Position numbers and translations under genes: made by a program
Part shown: one piece after another, positions 25,350 through 37,060 of the stretch
How the letters are laid out: each line of letters opens with the position of its first letter
Numbering within the stretch: position 1 is the first letter of the stretch
Notes under the pieces: model-generated
What the model saw: the letters and a program-made list of their open reading frames with translations, nothing else
Told to the model about the DNA's origin: nothing
Databases searched by the model: none
NCBI GenBank assembly: GCA_030686995.1
Contig: CM060686.1
Coordinates: 69,778,319-69,842,318, forward strand
Direction: 5' to 3'
Length of the DNA stretch: 64,000 bases
Origin: Artemisia argyi
Lineage: Eukaryota; Streptophyta; Magnoliopsida; Asterales; Asteraceae

Positions 25350-25369
25350 CCTTAGCTCTGATGCCAATC
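25350..25369 (-). promoter_or_regulatory. Primer binding site (initiator Met tRNA type)
   Basis: Directly after the 5' LTR end, the - strand reads TTGGCATCAGAGCTAAGG, close to the TGGTATCAGAGC site complementary to initiator methionine tRNA used by most plant LTR retrotransposons. Confidence 0.75.
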
Positions 25370-28300
25370 TATCACACCCCCAATTTACCTGACTTGCAGC
25401 GGAATGGAATACCTGGGGGTGTCTGTCATAGCACCACAGTTACAGTTACATTGAACGACCTAAAGTGTCGTTTGGAAAAATACTGCATTTGATCATTGAA
25501 ATAATCCAGAGTTTACAAAATGAGGTCCCCAAAATGTGTTGCATGTTTATGAAAAACAAGTCATACTAGATCAAACGTTTACATAAGTGCATGAAATAAT
25601 GATGAGACGCGTCGACTCCGCGACTCCATGAAGGTCCAAATGCAAGTCACATGAGCTACCTTAATAACCTGAAATACATTACTAAAACGTCAACACGAAT
25701 GTTGGTGAATTCCATAGGTTTGTAAAATGTAATAATGTACGGCCACCACAAGTAAAAGTGCAAGATAAAAATCTCATGAAAATTGTACAATAGCCTTAAG
25801 CTCATGACACCGAAGCTATGACTGATGAAATTCTATGCCCCTCCCGAATGTTCTGCCGAAACATTCAAATGTAAAAGACATGACATGCATCCGCTTACTG
25901 TTGGTAATCACTACCACGGATGGAGGCGTCACCCTCGATAGATCTATCCACTCACTCTCGCTTAACGGTAAATTAACGGTTCATGATGTTACAGGAGACT
26001 TATCACATGGCAAGGTAACTTAAGCTATGTACATGTGTTTGAATACTTGGGCTCGTACTAAAATGATTGATGCAATGTATTCCCCCCGTGGGATTTGAAA
26101 ACAATCAAAAATGTTGACTTGAAAACGGGGCTATGAAAACTCACCTTAACTGATGAAACTGTGATGAAATGAAATGAACACCAATGAACAATTGGCTGCC
26201 GCAACCCAATATGATGGTACCATGAACATGTAATGAGCTGAAAAACAAGGCGCGCACACTAGCCGCAACCTAATATGAATGATGAATGATCTCATTTAGA
26301 TCACCAATTGATGTTATGAATGTCCATGCTCATGTTCCTATACCACTCTACTCTTTGTAAAAACACTTGTTTTATCAAAATATATAATCCAAGAATTTGG
26401 AAAAATATTGCTATTAGAAAATATAATAAGCTAGTTGTAATATATATATACTTATATATATATCGTATGTTTCCATGTTAGCGTTGAAATACTCGGGTTG
26501 TAATCCTTGAAAAATCGCCTTGAAATGATGGAAATATACTTGTAATAACTAATACTTCATTAGTTATAAAACTTGGTACTTAATATTATTTCTAGCTTAT
26601 AAAAGTACTTCGTAGTTTTAGTGTCCATTTTTTATTAAAAGCTGTCAAATAAAAATGGTTTTAGCCGATATTCAAACGTGAATATCTTTGTCGTTACTTG
26701 TCCGTTTTACTTGTTCTTTATGTCCACGGTTACGTCTTAGTATGTAGTAATACATTTTGGAAAGCTCGGCTCCTCCGGGTTACGTCTAAAGCCTCTTTTT
26801 GACCGACGAAAAACGTCCAACAGCAACTATTTTTCCAGAAAATACTTTTCGTCAACAATCTTGCAAAAATCATAACTTCTTCGTTATAAACTCTTTTTAA
26901 TCCGTTCTTTCGCCTACGGATTCGTTTTTGAAAGTATTTTCTAAAAATTTTGCCAAAGTTTCCTTGGTGTTTACTGATTTTCCAGGTTTTCACAAAACGG
27001 GACAGCATGTCTTAAACATGTTCCAAATCAAGTTTTCAAGGTTTATAACTAATTTCTAACATCACCAAACCTCTTGTAATCACCACATAGCTAATCTAAT
27101 CCTACCATACACCTTCTTAGGGTGCCATGGACTCCTAACCAAGTTATTATAGCAAGGGGATTCATAAATAAAAAGTTAGGGTTTGTATGTTCCATTTTTG
27201 ACAAAATAAATGGTGGTATAGCTAGTTGTACATGGTTTTTAGCATGGAAATCATGTAATACAAGTAAATATAAGATGATTCATGAAAAAATAATGTTGAT
27301 AACTTACTTGAAAAATGAGATGATTAGATGATGATTATGCTTGGATTACTTGTATTTTTCTTGATTGATTCTTGATTAGGCAAGTAAAAGGAACAAGTTT
27401 GGTGCTTTAGCTTTTGAAAAATGATCACTTGATCTATGATTATTGGTTTGGTCATGGGTTTGAAGAGAGGAAAAGGGATGAGAAGAACTTTTATCTTATC
27501 TAAAATTGTGGATTATGATTCATGAATTTTGGTAAAGTAAGGATTTTAGGGGTTTATTAGTTAAATATAGGTAATCAATGCACAAGGTTAAAGGGGTGGT
27601 TCATATGGCCGGTTTTCAAAGGGTAGAAGGGGGGGGGGGGGGGGGTAGGGGTACTTGGTAGTTATTTAGAAATCTTGTATGAAATATGTGCTATTTTGTG
27701 TTTTTAGTTACGATCGGGTACCGGGTTTAATAGTAATAAACGTTCACGAAGTTAACCGGGACAAAATAAAGTTATAATAATGATAAAAACATATTAAAAA
27801 TATGTTGGGTACATTTACTGAGTGATCGGGTGATTATTGTTTAGTTTTCACGAAAACCGTCGTTATATTCATACGCGTACGTTATAAATAAAATAAATTT
27901 CCAAAATATTGGGTAACTGAATGTTATAACTTTTATGATGTTAAAATGGATATAAAAATATGTCGGGACCATTGTGGGAATATTTAGATATATTCGTCGT
28001 GTATAAACCGGGTGTTAACGTTTACTATAAATACTTATACGTAAAAACGTTAAATGTACTGAATATAGAAATTTGAAAATCCTGAGAGTGGTATAACATG
28101 AAAATGCTGTTATGATGATATGCAGACTATCTCCAGTCCGTATGCAGTGTTCTTAACACTAATGAAATGAATTCGCACCTAAACCAATCCGGTTACGCGA
28201 ATTTGAATACCCGTTAACTAAATTTACGATGAAATGTGTAATGCACGTGAATGATGAAATCTTTTCCCGCAATGAATAGTGTTCCGTGAATAGTAAATTT

Positions 28301-28425
28301 CCCAAAAGTTTCTCAGAATATCAAATTGACCTCGAAAACGATGAATAGTAAAACGATGAATAGTGTTTTGATGAATAGTGTTTTTCCAAAGTTCGGGAAA
28401 TGACCTGAAATGGTGAGTTGTGACA
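25370..28425 (-). repeat. 5' LTR (right copy), 3056 bp
   Basis: Direct repeat of 17647-20712; it should hold the promoter of the element, which reads leftwards. It ends against the ATATA target duplication at 28426. Confidence 0.9.
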
Positions 28426-29265
28426 ATATAAATAATTATAGCTTAAGTATATAAGCTAAATGAAAGCAACATATGTAAAAACAAAGAAAGAAATCTTTAG
28501 AAGGTAGATGCAAAAATAATCAGTAAAGCAACAGGCAAAGAAACCAAGAAAACCCCCAAATTAAGAAAACCCTAATTCAAATATCTAAATTAAATCATGA
28601 ATTGACCAAAAATAAATCATAGCGAAGCATAAAGAGTAAAAAAAAAAACGTACATATGACCTTCCGGTGATTAGAATTATGAGATCTTGATTTTGTAGTG
28701 GTTTGGGAATTTGGGTATTTTTTTGATTTTGATCGTGTTTTATAAGATGATACCTGATTTTGTGTGTGGGAAAATGGCTGGAAGATTGTAGCAATGGTAG
28801 ATATTAGATATGTAGCAAGGACTGTAGAGATCACTGTAGTGAACGGAGCGTCTACAGTGCAAAACAGTGGACAAAACAGTTGTCCTACGGTTGCTACAGT
28901 GCTACCAACAGTTGTATAACGGGTTTTTTAACCACTGTTTGGAACCCCTAGCGCTTCCGCCTTTTAGTATATAGTATAATGAATCACATCAATTAGTAGA
29001 TCTATGGACTTTGCCATGTTTTATTCTGTATCATAGTTATTACAAAACCGACTTTTACAAAAATAAAACACGTAAAGTTGAGTAACTTAGATGGCAGTTT
29101 TGAAACTTTAATAATTTAGACGAACTTTTTATCAAACTTTAGTAACTTTTTTGAGGTGAAATATGTTTCAGGCTGGGATACCAGCTATCAACCGTTTGCA
29201 CACTTTAGGAGTAACCCTAGTGTAACATTTTTGAAACTTTAGTGACCGAGTTGATAAACTCGTGA

Positions 29266-29353
29266 ACTTGATTAACTTGTTTGTAATGTTTTAAACTATA
29301 GTAACTTAAGCGAATATTTTTTCAAACTTTAGTAACTTTTTTGTCTATAACCC
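29266..29353 (-). repeat. Right terminal inverted repeat of the Pack-MULE
   Basis: Reverse complement of 13458-13545 at about 89% identity by eye. A further AAACTTTAGTAACTT copy lies at about 29140. Confidence 0.8.
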
Positions 29354-29362
29354 TTATAACAA

Positions 29363-31131
29363 CATGTTTGACTGAAGAGGAGAAAGAGAGAAGAAGAAAA
29401 AAAAAGAAAAAAAACTCTAAACCGCTTACAATTTCTATGCTCATCACTACTAAAAATAGGACTTTCACCAAGAGCAAAATCCCTAAAGAATATGTCGGTA
29501 AACGGTTTCAGCGTGTACAAAAATTTGTACATAAAGTCGTATATCGAGTGCGAGTACTTTTTTTCGCAGTGCAAATGAACATGGAGCACGTATATTTATT
29601 TATGAAAATCAAATGAGATCAAATGTACGTACGTAGGTAGATGGAATCACCCGTGATTGGATTTATTCCAAAGCGTTATTGGACCCTACTAAAACTATAT
29701 GTCTCCAAGCAGCCGAGTTTCTTAACCACAAGGATATAAACTAAACAACAACAAAGTGTCACGAGGAACACTTTTTCAATTATATAATGCAAATATGTAT
29801 TTGCTTCTGTGTTTCCCTTTTGCTTTTATATCTAAATCCATCATGTGCCGACCATTACATGTTATACTTACTACGTACTAACTAGTAATTATATCAAATC
29901 TTTACATAATATATCGTACTTTACACATAATATATATTACAACTAGGCTATATACGTTTCTAGCTACAATACAAACATGCATGCACAAACATGTAAGATC
30001 ACATACAGGATCGTTCGAATTTGAACCTACCAAAAGTCACAAACCGAAAGGTGCCATTCAATATTCCTTTTCGTATAATTAGAATGTATTTCTTTTGGTT
30101 AATTCGTATCATGAAATACTTTATAAAACGTCTTCGCTTTTTTTTGTACTTAATATAGGGATTATTTGTTCGTGGTTTATTTCTTATATCCTTACAAATC
30201 ATTAGCTTTCTAATCCAGATAACTTTTCTTGGTTTTAAATTTAAAAAGGCCCGAAAACAAATAATAGGACGATCATAGTTGGCCAACAATGCTGCATAAC
30301 GCATTTAGTAATAACAAAACAGATCCAAAATGTAATGATAATTAAAATATATTTACTCGAAACGTATTCACTTAGTTGCTTATCAAGCTCCCTCAGAAGA
30401 TCGGTTTCTCTTTAATTTATCACACAACATTTATCTTTGTATTCGTTCTTGCTAATGAGTGTTGTATTATTTTTTGTAATTTGAGAAAAGAATGATAATA
30501 AATATATCATAGCTACAATGATGGAGAAAACATTCACTATTTTTTCATAAAGCGAGTGAAAAAATGAAAGCATTAAATGTGTGAATGTGATACATGGCAG
30601 TATACATACTCCTCTCCCTCTCACCACACAAAAAACACTCGCAAAGCCCGTAACTTGTCTATCACATAAAAATACAAATGGTATCTTAAATTCATACCCT
30701 ACTTAAAGTATTTGCCATCTCACGTATAATAAAGGTCACCTACTATCATATTTCGCAATAAGTGAGTAGTATATATGACATAGTAATAGTGGATCTCGAT
30801 CATTTGCTGTTACATTCTCTTGCGTCAAGTCATAACCTCCCGCAAGTAGATCCTTATTCAGGGATGTACGAAATGTGTGATTGTACGAGGCTTCAAAATT
30901 CTAACGGCCTTAGCATTTTGCAATCAATATATATTTCGGGTTGGAATTTCTTACATTCCAATATAACGCATTAAAGTTATCATATAAAATTTCAAATATA
31001 CTTTGCTAGTTTTACTCTTATGTCTACAAACCAATAAAAACTTTATATTTTTTAAGTAAAAATTTGCGTTTCTTTCTGCTCGCACTCGTGTCTTTATCTA
31101 AGGCCTCATTTTTATTCGTTGCGAGTAAATG

Positions 31132-31170
<39 letters not shown>

Positions 31171-31427
31171 ATTATTTTTTTTGCATTAGGCCTCTTAATA
31201 CTCATAAACGACCATATATGTTGTCCTAAGTTTAGTTAAGTTAGAGGATGTACATTAGATGACATCAACCCATATCGAAAAGTGAAATCACTTTCGATAA
31301 AATACTATAACATGGTGCAAAGATTAAGTACATGCGTGTAGCTTATCATTAAATAAACTGATCAACGTGAGATGAGTGAACCGATAGATAAGGTGATTTA
31401 CTCATTCACCAAAAGAATGATAATATA

Positions 31428-31430
<3 letters not shown>
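29363..31430. other. Intergenic, possible CACTA left tip
   Basis: At 29443 the + strand reads CACTACTAAAAATAGG, like a CACTA-element terminus, but no partner end was found. A (TTA)n run of about 13 units lies at 31132-31170. No gene is supported in this 2-kb stretch. Confidence 0.4.

Positions 31431-31513
<83 letters not shown>
31431..31513. repeat. (AT)n microsatellite
   Basis: About 41 uninterrupted AT units. Confidence 0.95.
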
Positions 31514-31516
<3 letters not shown>

Positions 31517-32031
31517 CTGATTCGACACGATATTCAAGAGCACCAGGACCATATGTGAGCAGCAGCTCACAAGAACTCCTTAACTGAAAACCATAAAAAC
31601 AAATACTACAGTAGTAAAAACTAAAAAAGTATAGAACACAAATATTGAAAGTCTGAAAAAGTTACACAAGTGCCAAAACACAAAACATCAAAGCTAGACA
31701 GGTTTGAGATTTGAAACACATATATATGACTTATATATTAACCCATTGTTCCTCTGCCCAATGTAGATCTCCAGCTTGGTTGCAATATACATGTCTAGCT
31801 TGGGGTGGTGACTTGTGATTTGGTTGAGACGTAATTCAAACTTCACATGCAACAACTTTGTGGCTATCCTTTAGTGTGCGGCTCCCATGACCATTTTTTA
31901 GTCAGTTTGTTTAAGGACTTTTTAAGAAAATCGTCAAGCTCCTAAAGACAGACCGATAAACTTTTAACTGGGCTTCAAACATTATCTTTCATATATTGTT
32001 CTTGGGGCATGACGTTTGAGCTAGTCAACTA

Positions 32032-32125
32032 TTAGACGATAAATATAGCCCAAGTAGAGTGACATAACATGAAACCCAAATGGACCCAAACCTATAATCG
32101 GGCTTGGACCATATTTATCGTCTAA
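32032..32125. mobile_element. 94-bp MITE upstream of the polygalacturonase gene
   Basis: The ends TTAGACGATAAATAT and ATATTTATCGTCTAA are perfect inverted repeats, extended inward by AGCCCAAG / CTTGGACC. TA lies on both outer sides (32030-32031, 32126-32127). A truncated relative lies at 35290-35352. Confidence 0.7.
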
Positions 32126-32479
32126 TAAGCAGTGCCGATTACAACATTTTTGTAACATAGATGGTTAGCTAGTAATCAAATGCCACAAATACTATCACAC
32201 AAAACATTAACTTGCACTATTGACAACCCATAGATTGGCAATATGAAGTTGAAACAACACATAGAACCCCAAAGATTATTCAACTAATTAAAAGTGTCAA
32301 ATACTATATGGTGATTATCAGTATCACCATGAAAAAAAAAAGTAGGAAAAAGTGAAGAGGGTAGATAGCCACATGCACCAAAATTGGCAGAGTAAGGCAA
32401 ACCAACATTGAGTTGACACCTGTCAAAGCTCCTCTAAATCTCTTTTATTTTTTTGCATGAGATCACACAAGAGCCTTAA

Positions 32480-32486
32480 TATAAAT
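32480..32486 (+). promoter_or_regulatory. TATA box of the polygalacturonase gene
   Basis: TATAAAT, 122 bases before the start codon, in a pyrimidine-rich leader region. It is the only good TATA match in the 200 bases upstream. Confidence 0.55.
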
Positions 32487-32601
32487 CACAGCCTCTGCAT
32501 TGCCACTAGTATTAAGCCACTCACTCCCTAACTGTTAACTCCTCTCTTTTTAATCCCATATAACTACCTATTCCAACATTATATCATTAAAGAAGAAGAA
32601 T

Positions 32602-34787
32602 ATGTTTTCTTCAACCATTTTTATTACCTTGTTGGTTTTATTTAGCAATGTCGAAGGAAGGTATCATTATCATAAGGGCCAAAAGAAAGCACCAGCTCCT
32701 AGTCCTAATGGAACCATTCCCACAGACCCTATTTCGCAAACACCTGCATATTCACCCAATGTCCCTTCTGACCCGGTTTCAGCGCCAACTGACCCAGATA
32801 ATGATGATACGCCGTGCGTTTTTAATGTTAAGGATTATGGTGCCATAGGAGATGGCTCCTCAGATGACACTCCTGCTTTTGTGGCAGCTTGGAAAGATGC
32901 TTGTGCGGTTGAATCAGCTACTGTTTTAGTACCTTCTGGTTGCACTTACATGATCACTTCTACTATTTTCTCTGGTCCTTGCAAACCAGGACTTGTTTTT
33001 CAAGTAAGAACATTTTTTTTTTTTTTTTGGTTACTTGTTGATATGAAAGATTGTATTATTAGCTAATTTCATAGACTTTATGAGTTTGGACTAAATAGTG
33101 TTTTTATATGTGAAAATAGGTAGATGGGGTGCTATCGCCACCAACAGGACCAGACTGCTGGCCTAAAAAAGATAGCCCAAGGCAATGGTTAGTGTTCTAT
33201 AAGCTTGATAACATGACCTTGACTGGAACTGGTACCATAGAAGGTAATGGCCAAGACTGGTGGAACCTACCTTGCAAGCCTCATAGGGTGAGTCATTTTT
33301 TTTTTTTTTTTTTTCCTTTCTGTTCACACTAAAAAAATATTCCTGTATGTTGTAAGATGGTTTTGTACATATACCATTTGGATGTTGTGTAGTGACAAAT
33401 TGATATTTTGATTGAGAATATATATTTATTTATATAACTTTTCAAACATGTGTCCGCCGGTCACATGTTAACGATAAAAATATTTTTTTTACCGCGATGA
33501 TCATTTGATTAAGGTAATTTGTAAGTTTAATCAGTCTGTATAAAATGTTATTTACAGAAAAGTTTGAGTTTAGTAAATACAGTTTCAACAAGTGCTTGAG
33601 GGCACAGTCGCACACGTTAGATAAACTCCTATTATACAACTAGTTACTTACTTAAGGAATGTGATTGATTATTTCAGGGTCCTAATGGCTCAACCTTACC
33701 TGGACCATGTGACAGCCCTACAGTAAGTTAAAGAACAGTTAACCTCAGGGGTTTAATTTGGTTTATGTGTTGGATTGACATGTACCTAATGTTGGTCTCT
33801 TTTTATATGTCAGTTAATTCGCTTCTTTATGAGCTCAAATTTGGCAATGACTGGACTACGTATCCAAAATAGTCCTATGTTCCATGTGAAATTTGACGGA
33901 TGCGAAGGGGTACTTATTGATAGAGTGTCCATTTCTTCTCCTAAACTTAGTCCTAACACCGACGGTATCCATATTGAGAATACCAAGTCTGTAGGCATCT
34001 ATAATTCCAAGATAAGCAACGGTATTTACTATTCTTATACTTTTTACACTAGTATTTAAGTTTTTAACGTTTAGACAAACAATTCCTAACTTATAAGAAT
34101 AAATGTTATTCAGGAGATGATTGTGTTTCGATTGGACCCGGTTGCGTTAATGTTGACATAGAGGGTTTAACTTGTGGGCCTAGTCATGGGATCAGGTATG
34201 TTTTGTTATTTTCTGCTATTTGATCAATCACCATTTAATGCTTTTGTGAATTACCTCTAAAGTATTAGTTGTTTGTGTGCAGCATTGGGAGCCTAGGGGT
34301 GCACAATTCACAGGCATGTGTGTCTAACATAACAGTAAGAAACGTAATGATACACGATTCAGACAACGGGGTGAGGATCAAGACGTGGCAGGGTGGGGCT
34401 GGGTCGGTTACAGGGATAGCTTTTGAGAACATCCAAATGGAGAACGTGAGGAACTGCGCCATCATAGACCAATACTACTGCTCAAATAAAAACTGTGCTA
34501 ACCAGACGTCGGCTGTGTACGTTAGGGACATAACTTTCAGAAACATAAAGGGAACATATGATGTGCGCAGCCCTCCAATACATTTTGCTTGCAGTGACTC
34601 TGTTGCCTGTACCAACATAACCATGTCTGAGGTCGAGTTGTTTCCGTATGAAGGGGAATTATTGGATGATCCATTTTGTTGGAATGCTTATGGGGTGCAG
34701 GAGACTCTTACCATACCTCCTATCGACTGTTTACAAGATGGTATGCCACAGTCGATATCTGATACATTCGTCTCTGGATGCATTTGA
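32602..34787 (+). CDS. Secreted polygalacturonase (GH28), six exons, 469 aa
   Basis: Hydrolyses alpha-1,4 galacturonan links in cell-wall pectin, outside the cell. Exons: 32602-33003, 33120-33287, 33678-33722, 33814-34021, 34114-34195, 34283-34787. All introns are GT-AG and the phases join without a stop. The first 19 residues ([15 protein letters not shown] core) form a signal peptide. A His/Lys patch and a Pro/Ser/Thr-rich linker follow (to about residue 68). The catalytic domain has all four family motifs: NTDG (253-256), GDDC (275-278), SHGIS with the catalytic His near 299, and RIK (333-335). The Pro-rich insert resembles the Arabidopsis At1g48100-type clade. Length is normal and no damage is seen. 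Substrate specificity and expression cannot be read from sequence. Confidence 0.92.
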
Positions 34788-35689
34788 CTATCCTCAAATA
34801 TTGCTACCATAAGAACCCCTTTTCGGGGTATTTTAGTTTGCACCTATCTATAGAGCTCATTAATACTGTATAGGAACCGATAGCCAGCCAGCCAGCCATA
34901 TAAATATATTGGTGTCATTGTGTATGTCAATTTAGGCCCATCCTCGTAAGGTTTGGTAACCTTATTGCGGCGATGAGATTATGGTATCATTTTATCCTCC
35001 TACCATGCATTATTTTGTACCAATGACTAATGGATTATTACCATTAAGTAAGGATTGTGTTGTGAACTTTGTTACAAGTACTGCGTTTTGCATACTATGA
35101 CGTTCAATTCTGTTCTACCAACATAGAAAACCACTGATATGATCATTTACTTTATATCCACTTTGTAGAAAAAAGGTTAGTACTTTAGAAACATCGCATT
35201 CGTCTTGATGTTACAAACAGAAGTCATGTAATGTAGTTTTTATAAGATGCGGGTTTATCATTTGAAATTATAGAGCCTTAGTCAAAATTATTAGACGATA
35301 AATATTGCCCAAGCCCAATTGTGTATTTGGGCCCATTAAGGTTTCATGCTAATAATACAACACACTTACGGGTTTCAATGTTCTAACAAAATTTACAGCA
35401 GATAAATTGTATAATTTTCTAAATTTTTTTGAAGATACATTATTTAAAGCTCTCAACTACCTAGCTATAAGAACAAGGTATAAATTGCACACACTTAGAA
35501 AAGCACATTTAAGAATCATGATCATCTCATTCTATCAGATAAAAGTAAATAGTAAGTCCAGACCGTGAAGGCTAATAAATGATTGCATACATGATACAAC
35601 AAGGTAAATATGTCCAGCTGTCCTATTGCTTACTCCGTATTTTTGTATAGTTAAAGTTGGCAATTCTTAAGAGTAAAGTGCAAAAACTG
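34788..35689. other. 3' flank of polygalacturonase, with truncated MITE copy
   Basis: 35290-35352 matches one side of the 94-bp MITE at 32032 (TTAGACGATAAATATTGCCC and on), then diverges, so it is a truncated or solo half. The rest is the 3' UTR and spacer; no second gene is seen. Confidence 0.5.
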
Positions 35690-37060
35690 TCCAGTGGTGT
35701 AATCAAATTGCAGGCACAGTCGTTATAATTTTAGAGTATAGGCGTAGTCTCAGTATGGAACTCGGGCATGCAAGTATCGTCTTAGACGACAATTGCACAC
35801 CAAAGTTCCCCACATGACTTTGCCTGCGATATCGAAGCTAATTTGGCCAAATCATAAACAGTCTTTGTCATTTAACTTCTTTTTTATGATTGGATCATTG
35901 GATGATGACCAAGAATAATAAGGCCACGAGAAATAAAGAATACATTGAATTCCACAGAGCTACTTGATCACTTTTTCTTTCTAACTAACTTTGTTAAAGC
36001 TAAATAGTTACAGCTAGTGTTAACAAAACCCAATAAAATAAGGATGAGGATTCTCTCATGTTCATTTAAACATAAGAGGTGAAGTTGTTCATGATATGAT
36101 TGTACATTTAAATTAAAATAAAATAAATGTTTTGCAATAATGACAATGTACAATCAGAACATGCATAACTTTATCTCTCACGTTCAAATGAACATGAGAG
36201 ATCCTTATCCATAAAATAAACATTGGACTATGCATTAGTGTGTTAGACAAATATTGTTTACAAAATTATACTTCCAAGGCCAGTAAAATTGGGAAGCCAG
36301 TTTTATTTATTTATTTAAAAGTTTAAACAGATACCACTCAGGGTGGCAAGCGGTAAAAATATTTAATGCTAAAATGTGTGAGTTCTCAAGTTCAATTTCT
36401 GTTAAGTGCAAACAATCCTGAAGTGACAACGTCTATTTTTGAAAATGAGATTTTACCTAGTTCGATTCTATGTGGCGATGGTTCAAACATCGTGGATTAG
36501 TCGGACATAAGTTCGAAAACCATGGTACCCCCAAAAAAATGCTTAAATTCATCTAATAGTGACGAACTTTTTTTTTTACATGTTCAATAACGATATGTGA
36601 ACAACAAAAGAAAATTATCAATATAACTCATGTATTTTCAAAACAGACCACAATATAATGCTACCATTTTTTTATGTTGTAGAACTGCACAAAACTCTTT
36701 CCACATTTTCTCAACTTCCCTTCAAGATTTTTCGCATACTTGCTATCAAAAGGTTACGAGAGCTAACGATGTCATGCTTCTAAAAACATTTTTTTGTCAA
36801 ATGTTATTGTGAAGTATTAAGCTTCCAATACCACATCGCGATTCGGAACAAAATCTCACTTACATATATACTGTGATGTATAACACATGAATGAGATGAA
36901 ATAAGTATTAAGCTGGTGGCTTGGATGTGTGTATTGCTGTCATAAAAAAAAATATGATAGCCTAGCATTATCGATCAATATATATGAATTCTTAACTTTT
37001 TACTTTACAAAAAATTCCTCTTACCCATTATTTAAAATAATATGTTAAATATTTTTAGTA
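35690..37060. repeat. Tandem duplication, copy 1
   Basis: Shares ordered blocks with copy 2 about 1.97 kb downstream: the GGCGTAGTCTC...GACGACAATTGCACAC block (35735 / 37705), the block ending GTGCAAACAATCCT (36410 / 38170), and the CTTGCTATCAAAAGGTTA...CCCACATCGCG block (36740 / 38850). Similarity is patchy with indels. No genes. Confidence 0.75.

Larger units (their letters stand above)
17647..28425 (-). mobile_element. Ty3/gypsy chromovirus-type LTR retrotransposon, coding region dead
   Basis: ATATA flanks it on both sides (17642-17646 and 28426-28430), a 5-bp target duplication. The two LTRs are direct repeats of about 3.06 kb. On the - strand each starts TGTCACAACTCACC and ends GGGGGTGTGATA. 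A primer binding site and a purine tract follow the expected order, so transcription runs right to left. The 4.66-kb interior has a recognisable Gag zinc knuckle and integrase C-terminal end, with stops throughout. Long LTRs and the integrase tail motif suggest a Tekay-like chromovirus. It could only move using proteins made elsewhere. Confidence 0.9.
14216..28979 (-). mobile_element. Helitron-like element nested in the MULE, split by a gypsy insertion
   Basis: Read on the - strand, it starts TTATACTATATACTAAAAGG just after an A (28980). It ends with a GC-rich hairpin region (CCGCGGCAACGCGCGGG, then TTTACCCGCTCG at 14216) followed by T. The A|T insertion site and the 3' hairpin are Helitron traits, but the tips read TT and CTCG instead of the canonical TC and CTRR. 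The element at 39615-40168 has the same unusual tips and is confirmed by an empty site, which supports this pairing. Without the LTR retrotransposon the element is about 4 kb. It carries exon-like fragments (15.8-16.7 kb) in its own orientation, as gene-capturing Helitrons do. No Rep/helicase is visible. Confidence 0.55.
13458..29353. mobile_element. Pack-type Mutator-like element with two nested insertions
   Basis: TTATAACAA flanks the element exactly on both sides (13449-13457 and 29354-29362): a perfect 9-bp target duplication 15.9 kb apart. The ends are inverted repeats starting GGGTTA-TAGACAAA and running about 82 bases at about 89% identity by eye, followed by further inverted copies of AAGTTACTAAAGTTTGA. 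Removing the nested Helitron-like (14216-28979) and gypsy (17647-28425) insertions leaves about 1.1 kb of MULE. That core holds a PP2C gene fragment and a CG-containing short-repeat block. No MURA transposase is present, so it is non-autonomous. Confidence 0.8.
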
